In this document: positions 23,775 to 31,300 of the stretch, piece after piece
Position numbering within the stretch: position 1 is the stretch's first letter
Layout of the letters: each line of letters opens with the position of its first letter
Assembly: GCA_902775605.1 (NCBI GenBank)
Contig: CACYNE010000001.1
Location: 96,881-160,880, forward strand
Origin: an uncultured Prevotellaceae bacterium
Lineage (GTDB): Bacteria; Bacteroidota; Bacteroidia; Bacteroidales; Bacteroidaceae
Reading direction: 5' to 3'
Length of the DNA: 64,000 nt
Translations under genes and position numbers: made by a program
The notes under the pieces: generated by a model
Told to the model about the DNA's origin: nothing
What the model saw: only the letters and a program-made list of their open reading frames with translations
Database searches by the model: none

Positions 23775-23894
23775 CTAATTACTTCGGACAAATGGACCTC
23801 GCTCAATCAGTAGCACCTGGGGCATCGCTTCTTTCGTCATCACCACACAGTCGGCTGTTAGTGCAGGTCTCGGGTATTTGTAGATATATTCCAT
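23775..23894 (-). pseudogene. Truncated NUDIX hydrolase N-terminus
   Basis: An ATG two bases after the fic stop opens a 39-codon frame whose product contains YKYPRPALTADCVVMTKEA and then PQVLLIERG. This is the usual opening of Bacteroidetes NUDIX hydrolases, which normally continue with a lysine/glycine stretch and the Nudix box. Here it diverges after IERG-PF and stops at 23775; no Nudix box is found in any frame up to the terminator. It is most simply the remnant of a gene once coupled to fic. A short functional peptide is possible but less likely. Confidence 0.65.
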
Positions 23895-23896
23895 TG

Positions 23897-24676
23897 TCAG
23901 AAGAAAATCAGGGGCAACGAATTCTTACGCTTCTGCGCCATCTCACTCTTCATCCGTTCTATAGCCGTTTTAAAGAAGAATGCCACCAAATGCTCATCCG
24001 TTCCCTCTGTGCGTATCTGTTTCAAGGCCGAGATATAAGCGGCGCGGTCTTCCAACTTAACTATCAGCAAGGGATGCCCCGCACGTAACAGGATGAAGTT
24101 AGAGAGCAGACGCCCCGTTCTCCCGTTGCCATCGTGGAAGGGGTGCAGATACTCAAAATAGCCGTGCCACTTCGCTGCCACCACCATCGGATGCTGTCCC
24201 TCTGCCATTGCTCTTTGCGTCGATGTCATGAGTCTGGGAACACGCACTATGAGCGTCTCATGGTCACCAAACACCGTATCGCCAGCAGCCATATCCTCGG
24301 TAGTATATTCTCCTGCCACAGCACCTGGAGCCCTATAGGCCAGTGTATGTTCCGTAACCAATCGGTTCACTTCCTTCAGCAGAGCCTCGTCAAAAAACTG
24401 ATCAAGATGACCCGCCATATAGTCGAACGCACGAAAATGATCGGCCATTTCCGTACACTCCAACAGCGAGCGTCCCACAGGAATCATTGCCATTCCCTGC
24501 TCACGCAGAATCCTCGTGTCATCCACCGTAAACGAGTTTCCCTCAATGGCACAGGAATGTGCAGAGAACAGAATCTCATTATATTCCATCCACTGCTTGC
24601 GCCCCATCCTATCAGCCACCTTCTGCTGATAATCTTTTCTGACGCGCTCGTATTCCTCAATTTCCTTTTCAAACAT
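23897..24676 (-). CDS. Fic family protein (AMP transferase)
   Basis: Fic enzymes usually transfer AMP to target proteins. The catalytic motif HPFHDGNGRTGRLL (around residue 179) is complete, with the invariant His. An inhibitory-helix motif, S-C-A-I-E-G-N (around residue 42), lies at the N-terminal side, the arrangement of self-inhibited class II Fic proteins. The start at 24676 (MFEKEIEEYERVRKD) is preferred over an upstream in-frame start at 24712 because the -7 element TAAATTTG (24682-24689) lies between them. Length is 259 residues. The target is unknown. A NUDIX remnant follows immediately. Confidence 0.9.
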   Translation of the reverse strand: MFEKEIEEYERVRKDYQQKVADRMGRKQWMEYNEILFSAHSCAIEGNSFTVDDTRILREQGMAMIPVGRSLLECTEMADHFRAFDYMAGHLDQFFDEALLKEVNRLVTEHTLAYRAPGAVAGEYTTEDMAAGDTVFGDHETLIVRVPRLMTSTQRAMAEGQHPMVVAAKWHGYFEYLHPFHDGNGRTGRLLSNFILLRAGHPLLIVKLEDRAAYISALKQIRTEGTDEHLVAFFFKTAIERMKSEMAQKRKNSLPLIFF

Positions 24677-24681
24677 CGCTG

Positions 24682-24689
24682 CAAATTTA
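24682..24689 (-). promoter_or_regulatory. Promoter -7 element for fic
   Basis: The minus strand reads TAAATTTG (TAnnTTTG), ending 5 nt before the fic ATG. If used, the transcript would be leaderless or nearly so. Confidence 0.45.
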
Positions 24690-24762
24690 AATAGATTTTT
24701 TGAACTTCCCAAATTATTCCCAAGAAAAACATATAGTTCGTGACACGTAATCTTCCAAAAAT

Positions 24763-24793
24763 TTTGTTATCACACAATAATTGCATACATTTG
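24763..24793 (+). promoter_or_regulatory. Promoter for the small HExxH membrane protein
   Basis: TTTG at 24763-24766 and TACATTTG at 24786-24793 are separated by 19 nt, matching the Bacteroidetes consensus. The ATG follows 21 nt later. Confidence 0.72.
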
Positions 24794-24814
24794 CAGCCGA
24801 TTAACATAGTTGAG

Positions 24815-25147
24815 ATGAGCAAGACGAAGACCAGACGCGTACATATTTTCAAACGCCTACCCCTGCAGAAGGATTATTATGCCATCTGCCTGTTTGGCTT
24901 TATCCTTTCCGTGAGGCCCTTGGACAAGATAGAGGTCAACCACGAATCGATTCATGCAGCCCAGCAGAAAGAGCTTCTTTACATCCCCTTCTTCATCTGG
25001 TATGGCATAGAATGGCTCATTCTTTACATCAAATACAGGGACGCCACGAAGGCCTATTTCCACATCCGTTTCGAGGAAGAGGCGTATGCGCATCAGTCTG
25101 ACCTACACTACCTCGAAAACAGAAAGCATTATCACTATCGAAGCTAA
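24815..25147 (+). CDS. Small membrane protein with an HExxH motif
   Basis: A 110-residue protein starting at 24815 (MSKTKTRRVHIFKRLPLQ). A basic N-terminus is followed by a weak hydrophobic segment (YYAICLFGFILSV), the zinc-metallopeptidase-like motif HESIH in EVNHESIHAAQQKELLYI, a membrane segment (IPFFIWYGIEWLILYI) and a charged His-rich tail. The family is common as a conserved hypothetical in Bacteroidetes; whether it is a protease is not established. A frame extension upstream (from 24740) crosses the promoter and is rejected. It is monocistronic, divergent from fic. Confidence 0.8.
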   Translation: MSKTKTRRVHIFKRLPLQKDYYAICLFGFILSVRPLDKIEVNHESIHAAQQKELLYIPFFIWYGIEWLILYIKYRDATKAYFHIRFEEEAYAHQSDLHYLENRKHYHYRS

Positions 25148-25194
25148 GAAGATTATCTTTTTCAGGTAAAGAATATAAAGAAAAAATCAGATTG

Positions 25195-25340
25195 GCGTTA
25201 CAGCGTTACAGTGTTACAGTTCCCAAATCAATCGTGGAAAGTTTAAAAATTAACTCTATATTTATATATAAATATAGAAGTTTTTATGAGGAAATGGAAA
25301 GCCCTTTCGAGAACTGTAACACTGTAACACTGAAACAGCG
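25195..25340. repeat. Inverted octamer arrays around an AT-rich perfect palindrome (intergenic element)
   Basis: The 512-nt gap 25148-25659 has no gene. It holds three 8-nt units (GCGTTACA, GCGTTACA, GTGTTACA; 25195-25218) and, about 95 nt away in inverted orientation, ACTGTAAC, ACTGTAAC, ACTGAAAC (25313-25336). The two arrays share about 17 complementary bases. Between them, 25256-25277 is a perfect 22-bp AT-only palindrome apart from its terminal C and G. A partial third copy (CAGTGTAACAG) lies near 25395. It could be a recombination scar, a protein-binding array or a large cruciform. Confidence 0.8.
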
Positions 25341-25490
25341 AATGCAGAGCTAAGCTTAAGCTATGCTGAGCGCAAACAGTGTCGACATAGTCAACAGTGT
25401 AACAGATTGCCGTCAACATTTTCAGTACAAAATTTATTTTTGAAAAAAAATTTTTTGTGGCAGTATTCGTGAACCGCAATGCCATTGTCG

Positions 25491-25498
25491 TACCTTTG
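25491..25498 (+). promoter_or_regulatory. Promoter -7 element for the HU-like gene
   Basis: TACCTTTG matches the -7 consensus. The implied 5' leader is about 155 nt, with two similar CCCACG...TTTACGG blocks (25530-25560) and a purine-rich stretch; this long leader may be regulatory. Confidence 0.6.
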
Positions 25499-25659
25499 CA
25501 GTGTCAATTTGAGAGACGAAATTCGCGCTCCCACGAGAAAAAATTTACGGGCCCACGGGGGAGTGAGACACGAGAGAAGTAAGATGGAAGAGGTAAGATG
25601 TATGACGTCGCACGAACCTTGAACCATTAAACGTTGAACATTTTAAAATTTATTCGATT

Positions 25660-26208
25660 ATGGCACTGAAAGTAAAAGCAAAGGAACAGTATCAGAACAT
25701 TGGTAAGTATGCGGGCAAGTACCGCTATGTGATGATGCCCGAGCTCTACACGGCACTCTCACAGGACAAGGTCATCAAGGAGGCAGCCCTCCGCAGCGGT
25801 GTGAGTCGCGGTGTGATGCAGGCCTGCTGGGACGCCGCCGGCGAAGTCATCAAGGCGTGGGCCACGGAAGGCCACTCGGTAGCACTGCCCGGTCTTGGCA
25901 CCATGCGCTTCGGCCTCCGCGCCAAGTCGGTCGAGAACGTGAACGACGTCAAGGCGGGCCTCATCTCCAGCCGCCGCATCATCTTCACCCCCAACACGGA
26001 ACTGAAGGAGGAGCTCTCGAAAACCGCCGTCCAGATCACCTGCTACGACAAGGATGGCAAGGAAATCAAGCGCGTCACCTCGGCTGACGATGGAAGCGTG
26101 GAGGACGAGCAGGAGAACACTGGCGGCAACCAGGGCCCCACCCCCAGCCCTTCCGAGGGAGGCGGCAACCAAGGAGGCGGTAACGACACCGAGGATCCTG
26201 AGAACTAA
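25660..26208 (+). CDS. HU-family DNA-binding protein (Bacteroidetes histone-like type)
   Basis: Nucleoid-type protein of the Bacteroidetes-specific HU/IHF-like family. It begins MALKVKAKEQYQNIGKYAGK, has helical segments, then the beta-arm region around GHSVALPGLGTMRFGLRAKS and RRIIFTPNTELKEEL that is typical of the family. After about residue 130 an acidic tail and a low-complexity Gly/Asn/Pro-rich end follow. Length is 182 residues. In related genomes such genes often sit beside VirE-like or amidase genes of mobile origin; none is present here, but the repeat-rich upstream gap would fit a lost neighbour. That last point is inference. Confidence 0.9.
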   Translation: MALKVKAKEQYQNIGKYAGKYRYVMMPELYTALSQDKVIKEAALRSGVSRGVMQACWDAAGEVIKAWATEGHSVALPGLGTMRFGLRAKSVENVNDVKAGLISSRRIIFTPNTELKEELSKTAVQITCYDKDGKEIKRVTSADDGSVEDEQENTGGNQGPTPSPSEGGGNQGGGNDTEDPEN

Positions 26209-26251
26209 GTGAAACCTGGGCACCACCAGTTGCATTGGAGTGTAGAAAAAA

Positions 26252-26293
26252 GTGGAAGGTGGAAGGTGGAAAGAGGAAGGAGGAAGGAGGAAT
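26252..26293. repeat. Heptamer tandem repeat after the HU-like gene (6 x 7 nt)
   Basis: Units GTGGAAG, GTGGAAG, GTGGAAA, GAGGAAG, GAGGAAG, GAGGAAT stand in exact 7-nt register between the HU-like stop and the terminator hairpin. Confidence 0.92.
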
Positions 26294-26298
26294 GTAAA

Positions 26299-26332
26299 AA
26301 GACCGACATCTCATTGCGAGGTGTCGGTCTTA
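26299..26332 (-). terminator. Terminator between HU-like gene and carboxylesterase
   Basis: The stem AAGACCGACATCTC / GAGGTGTCGGTCTT has one G-U pair and a 4-6 nt loop. On the minus strand it is followed by CTTTTTAC, so it terminates the carboxylesterase; it may also slow plus-strand readthrough from the HU-like gene. Confidence 0.82.
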
Positions 26333-26359
26333 CATGTTTATACTAATGAACTGAGGGGA

Positions 26360-27955
26360 TTAGCGGCGGGGAGCACCAGGGGCACCGGGAGCACCGGCAC
26401 CGGGACGACCGGAACCACCACCGAAGCCTCCGAAGCCGAAGCCACCCTGACCCTGAGGAGCAATCTCGGGCTCGCCATAGACAGAAGCCTCAGCATCCTT
26501 GTCGTTGAGCTTGAACACCATGAACTTGGGGTTCTGGGCTGTGCAGGGCTTCCAATTGCCACCCTTGGGGCCGTTGGGGTCGCTGTACTTCACGAAGTTG
26601 GTCCATGCGGTGAGCATCTTCTCAGAGAGGTCCCAGTCGCCCTTTGTCCAAGGACGCCAGCAGTGCTTCAGGCTCTTGAAGACAAACCAGAGGTCGGAGG
26701 AGTGGAAAGCACCCTTGAGACGCTGTGTGACCTCGGGATGTGAGCCATCGTCGGGCAGAGGACGGGCAAACTCGTAAGCCCAGGCCTTGCCGCCCTTCTC
26801 GGCGCGCACCTTACAGAACTCGGCGATGTTGGGCGCCATGTTGCCCATATCGTTGAGGGTGAAGCCAATCATATAGGGCACGTCGGCCAGGGTGCCTTCA
26901 CGCGTAGCATCATCGAAACTCTTCACGCTGACATAGCCATCGATCATTGGCATATAACCCATACCCATGCGCATCATGCCACCAAAGCCGCCCTGCTGTT
27001 GCTGAGGACTGTTGGCCTGCTGATACTGCTGATAGATGGTGGGCAGGGCGAAGACGGTCTCGGTAGAGGCCTGACGCATCTTCTGAAGGTCGGTCATGCC
27101 AGCCCAGTCGAACATTTTCTTGGCGTTGTTGGCTGCGTCCTCGATGGAACCACCGCTATAGCGACCGCCCATCATGCCACCACCGTTGGGGTTGGGGATG
27201 CTAAGACCCTGGGCACTCATGATGACGGCCTTGTGGAACAGACCGCGAGCCAGGGGCGATTCGCACAGGGTGCGCACGCTGCCACCACCGGCGCTCTGAC
27301 CGAAGATGGTGACGTTGTTGGGGTCGCCACCAAACTGGGCGATGTTCTTCTTAATCCACTTCAGGGCCTCAATCTGGTCGAGGATGCCGTAGTTGCCTGA
27401 CACCTTATTAGGACTCTCTTCAGCCAAAGCGGGATGACAGAGGAAGCCGAAGATGCCAAGACGATAGTTGATGGAGACGAGCACCACGTCCTTGGCACCC
27501 CACTCCTGTCCGTCGAACTCGGGCTCTGAGCCGAAGCCCTCACGATAGCCACCACCGTGAATCCACAAAGCTACAGGCAACTTCTTGTTAACCTGCCCTG
27601 GCGCCTTGGTCCATACATTGAGATAGAGGCAGTCCTCACTGAAGGCAGCCTCCTTGCCATAGCCCCACTCGGTGTAATAGCCACCAGTGTATTGGATGGC
27701 CTGATAGCTGGGACGTCCGAAGGTGTCGCAAATCTTCACACCCTTCCAGGGGAGTACGGGCTGCGGAGCCTTCCAACGGTTCTCACGGATGGGAGGTGCA
27801 GCATAAGGAATGCCACGATAGACAAACACGTCGGGGTGGTCGTCGGCCAAGACTCCTTGCACCTGACCACCCTCAATCTTCAACACTGGGTTCTCTGCAG
27901 CCTGCGCAGACACTGCTACCATGAGCAGAAGAGGCAAAAATACTTTTTTAATCAT
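26360..27955 (-). CDS. Secreted type-B carboxylesterase
   Basis: Alpha/beta-hydrolase of the carboxylesterase/lipase family, hydrolysing ester bonds; in gut or rumen Prevotella such enzymes may act on plant-wall esters, which is inference. A signal peptide (MIKKVFLPLLLMVAVSAQA) is followed by YRGIPYAAPPIRENRWK, SEDCLYLNVW, the oxyanion HGGGY (about 133-137) and the nucleophile GQSAGG (Ser221); the catalytic His is probably that in GAFHSSDLWFVF. The last 40 residues are an unusual Gly/Phe/Pro-rich tail ending PGAPGAPRR. Length is 531 residues. It is monocistronic with its own promoter and terminator. Confidence 0.92.
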   Translation of the reverse strand: MIKKVFLPLLLMVAVSAQAAENPVLKIEGGQVQGVLADDHPDVFVYRGIPYAAPPIRENRWKAPQPVLPWKGVKICDTFGRPSYQAIQYTGGYYTEWGYGKEAAFSEDCLYLNVWTKAPGQVNKKLPVALWIHGGGYREGFGSEPEFDGQEWGAKDVVLVSINYRLGIFGFLCHPALAEESPNKVSGNYGILDQIEALKWIKKNIAQFGGDPNNVTIFGQSAGGGSVRTLCESPLARGLFHKAVIMSAQGLSIPNPNGGGMMGGRYSGGSIEDAANNAKKMFDWAGMTDLQKMRQASTETVFALPTIYQQYQQANSPQQQQGGFGGMMRMGMGYMPMIDGYVSVKSFDDATREGTLADVPYMIGFTLNDMGNMAPNIAEFCKVRAEKGGKAWAYEFARPLPDDGSHPEVTQRLKGAFHSSDLWFVFKSLKHCWRPWTKGDWDLSEKMLTAWTNFVKYSDPNGPKGGNWKPCTAQNPKFMVFKLNDKDAEASVYGEPEIAPQGQGGFGFGGFGGGSGRPGAGAPGAPGAPRR

Positions 27956-28040
27956 AAGTTTGTAATAATGTGTATAGTTAAGGGTCCTTATATCCGTTAT
28001 TGTTTATGATGCTTTTATCCCCCCGTTTGTTCTTCGGCTG

Positions 28041-28048
28041 CAAAGATA
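28041..28048 (-). promoter_or_regulatory. Promoter -7 element for the carboxylesterase
   Basis: The minus strand reads TATCTTTG (TAnnTTTG), about 86 nt upstream of the ATG at 27955. Confidence 0.65.
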
Positions 28049-28082
28049 AAAAGAATCTGTGAAACTGCCAAGCGATAGGACA

Positions 28083-28117
28083 AAAAAATAAGTGCGGTTC
28101 CGGACGGAATCGCACTT
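28083..28117 (-). terminator. Intrinsic terminator of the candidate sRNA
   Basis: On the minus strand the stem AAGTGCGATTCCG / CGGAACCGCACTT (13 bp, one G-U pair, 2-nt loop as drawn) is followed by ATTTTTTTG. No minus-strand gene lies upstream except the proposed sRNA. Confidence 0.85.
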
Positions 28118-28175
28118 ACGTGGTGTTTTTGTAAACTAGTATATTATTTAAGGTAGTATATTAGGCTGGACTTCT
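28083..28175 (-). ncRNA. Candidate small RNA of about 90 nt
   Basis: An independent minus-strand unit has no ORF. It has a complete promoter (TTTG, 20 nt, TATCTTTG at 28213-28182), a body of about 55 nt and an intrinsic terminator with a 13-bp stem and seven T. The body contains a 10-nt direct repeat, TAATATACTA, twice with a 7-nt spacer. It ends before the carboxylesterase promoter, so it is not that gene's leader. I recognise no known RNA family; the target and role are unknown. Confidence 0.6.
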
Positions 28176-28181
28176 ATGTCG

Positions 28182-28213
28182 CAAAGATAGGTTATTTTTT
28201 AATAAGTGCCAAA
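28182..28213 (-). promoter_or_regulatory. Promoter of the candidate sRNA
   Basis: On the minus strand TTTG (28210-28213) is followed after 20 nt by TATCTTTG (28182-28189), a full match to the Bacteroidetes sigma-ABfr consensus. Confidence 0.7.
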
Positions 28214-28313
28214 CTTTTTTCGACATTTTTTTAGTTTTAACAGTAAAAAAATTGCTGTTTACGAACACAACATTTTTTAAACAGCAAAGAAGGCGTTTTT
28301 ATGATGATTTTTA

Positions 28314-28345
28314 TTTGCGGGGAAATGAAATAATTTGTAACTTTG
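28314..28345 (+). promoter_or_regulatory. Promoter of the C10 peptidase gene
   Basis: TTTG (28314-28317), 20 nt, then TAACTTTG (28338-28345). An 8-bp inverted repeat GCTGTTTA / TAAACAGC (about 28254-28285) lies just upstream and could be an operator. Confidence 0.72.
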
Positions 28346-28377
28346 CAACGAAAATACTAACTAAAACGAATTGAAGA

Positions 28378-31300
28378 ATGAGAAAAACGTACTTTCACGT
28401 TAAAGTGATGCTCTCAGCGCTGCTCTTGTGCATGGCGATGATGCAGGCTTCGGCCGACCCTATCACCCGCGAACAGGCCAAGCAACGCGTGATGGCTTTC
28501 CAGAAGAAACAAGGTGACACACACGAGATCAAGGCTGTGGTCAGCGAAAAGCGTTTGGCGCCACGAAAGGGGGCTGCGGCACAGACTGCTACCGAGCCTT
28601 ACTACGTGTTTGACCGTGGCAACAACGAGGGATTCGTCATCGCATCGGGCGACGACAAGACCATCGACGTGCTGGGCTATACCACCGAAGGCACCTTCGA
28701 CTATGAGCAACTGCCTCCACAGCTGCAGGCCATGCTGGAGGGCTATGCCCGACAGATCAAGGCCATCCAGGCAGGTGCTCCCGTACTGAAACTGCCTGCC
28801 AACCACCCCAAGGTGGAGCAGTTTATGTTCTGCAAATGGAGTCAGGGCTCACCCTACAACAACCTCTGTCCGCTGGACGGCGGCTCACGCTCAGTGACGG
28901 GCTGCGTGGCCACTGCTATGGCGCAGATTCTATATTACAACCGCGAGAAATCGGTGACGGAGACGATGGCCGACATTCCCGGCTTCTCTACCTACACCAA
29001 GGGAATAGCGGTGCCTGGCATCGCTGCCGGCGCACCCATCGACTGGGATAACATGAAGGACACCTACAACTCGGCATCGGAACTGCAGAAGCAGGCGGTG
29101 GCCCAGCTGATGCTGTACTGCGGCGTGTCGGTGAAGATGGACTATACCAATTCGTCGTCTGGCGCACAGATTTATGAAGTGGAGACAGCCTGCAAGAAGT
29201 ATTTCGGCTATGGCAACTCGGTGAAATACATCAACGAATTCAGTAGCGAGGACGAACTGGACAGACTGGTATATACCGAACTGGCAGCAGGACGCCCTGT
29301 CTATCTGGGTGGCTATACAGGCAACTGGAGCATGGGACACGCCTTCCTGACCTGTGGCTACGAGAACCAGCGCTACTACATCAACTGGGGATGGGGCGGT
29401 CAGAGTGACGGCTTCTACTATCTGACTAACCTGACTCCCGGCAATGGACAGGGTATTGGTGGCAGTGAAGATGGCTATAGCACTGGCAGATCGATTATCA
29501 TCGGTCTGGAACCTGAGAACTTCGGCGAGAAGGCCATGAGCTTTAGCGATGCTACGGTGAAAAAGATTTGTGTGGAGAAATGGGATGCTAACGGCGACGG
29601 CAAACTGACCTACAACGAGGCTGCTGCTGTGACTTCGCTGGGCGAGGCCTTCACGGGCAACACCACCATCAAGAAGTTCCCCGAGCTGTATTATTTCACG
29701 GGTATCATCACCCTGAACGACGATGCTTTCAACGGATGCACCGCCCTGAACACGCTGCGTCTGCCCAAGAAGCTGAAAGCCATTGGTGCCCGCGCCCTGA
29801 AGAACTGTAAGAAACTGCCGCAGGTCAGCCTGCCCACAGGCATCAACGCCATCGGCGAGGAGGCTTTCGAGGGCTGCGCCCTGCTGACAGATATTGAACT
29901 GTCTAACGAGGTGGTGGCTATCGAGAAGGCTACGTTCAAGGGCTGTGCCGCACTCACGGCCTTCAACATGCCCATCAGCGTGGGCAGCATCGGCGACGAG
30001 GCTTTCAACGGATGCACCAAGCTCACCAGCTTTACCGTGAACACCTATCATCCCACCGACATCGTCATGGGCTCAGAGTTATTCGGCAACACCAACCTGA
30101 GCAAGGCAACGCTGAACGTGATGCAGGGCACGAAGGCTTTCTTCGAGGCCCACGAGCAGTGGAAGGCGTTTGGCAAAATTGTGCAGACACGCGACATTTC
30201 GGGCGGACAGTTTGCCGCACTGGAAAACAACAAGACCTATTATATATATAATGTGGGCACGGGTCGCTACCTGACCAAGGGTGAGGCCTACAAGACGCAG
30301 GCCGTGGTGGGCACAGAGCCCATGCGATTCAAGGCAGTGCATCCCACCAGCAAGCCAGAGGGTGTGTACTACTTCACCTCGCCCGACACGGGCAAGGACG
30401 GCAAATACCTGTTCCGCACCAGCAACGACGGCAACGTGGGACAGGGCGTCAAGGCTGTCTTCGTGGATGGCACCAGTCTCACCAACGGCTATTGGAGCGT
30501 GGCACAGGCTGGCGAGAACATCTACACCATCCAGGTGCCGGAATCAGAAACTGCCTATGTGGCTGGCGAGTATCTGGGTGTGCAGACAGATCACGAGAGC
30601 AACGCGGCACAGCCCACCAACGGTGCTTACTACGACGTGGAATATGCCACGCACAAGCTGAACTGTCAGTGGCAGTTCGTGCTCTATGACGAGGCGCTCA
30701 CCAAGCGCTTCAACGAGGCTCAGACACTGGAGAAGCTCATTGCCACAGCGAAGAAGCGCAACGTGAAGTACGACGAGGAGCAGGTGGTGTATGACAATCT
30801 GGAGAGCACCATCGAGGAACTGAAGACAGCTCAGAGCTCGCTGCGCAAGAAACTGAAGTTCATGGAGTTTGCCAACGAGAACGTGCGCACCAAGAGTATT
30901 CAGAATTTCGACGGCGACACTGACGGCGAACTGAGCTATAAGGAGGCGGCTGACGTGAATGACTTCGGATGGCTGTACTACTTCCAGGATGACAAGACCA
31001 TCGTCACCTTTGACGAATTGCAGTACTTCACCAACGTGGATGCCATCCCCGGCAACTTCCTGAGAGGATGCACTAATCTGGAGAGTGTCATCGTGCCTCA
31101 GGGCGTGGAGAAGATTTACTATGATGCCTTCAATGGCTGTAAGAAACTGACGAAAATCAATATCCCCGAATATGTCAACGTGATTGGCGAAGAGGCCTTC
31201 ATGGGCTGTACCGCCCTGCGTGAGGTGACTATCGAGGTGCTCGACCCATCGGGCATCAGCATGGGCAACAACATCTTTAAGAACGTGCCCCTGAGTCAGT

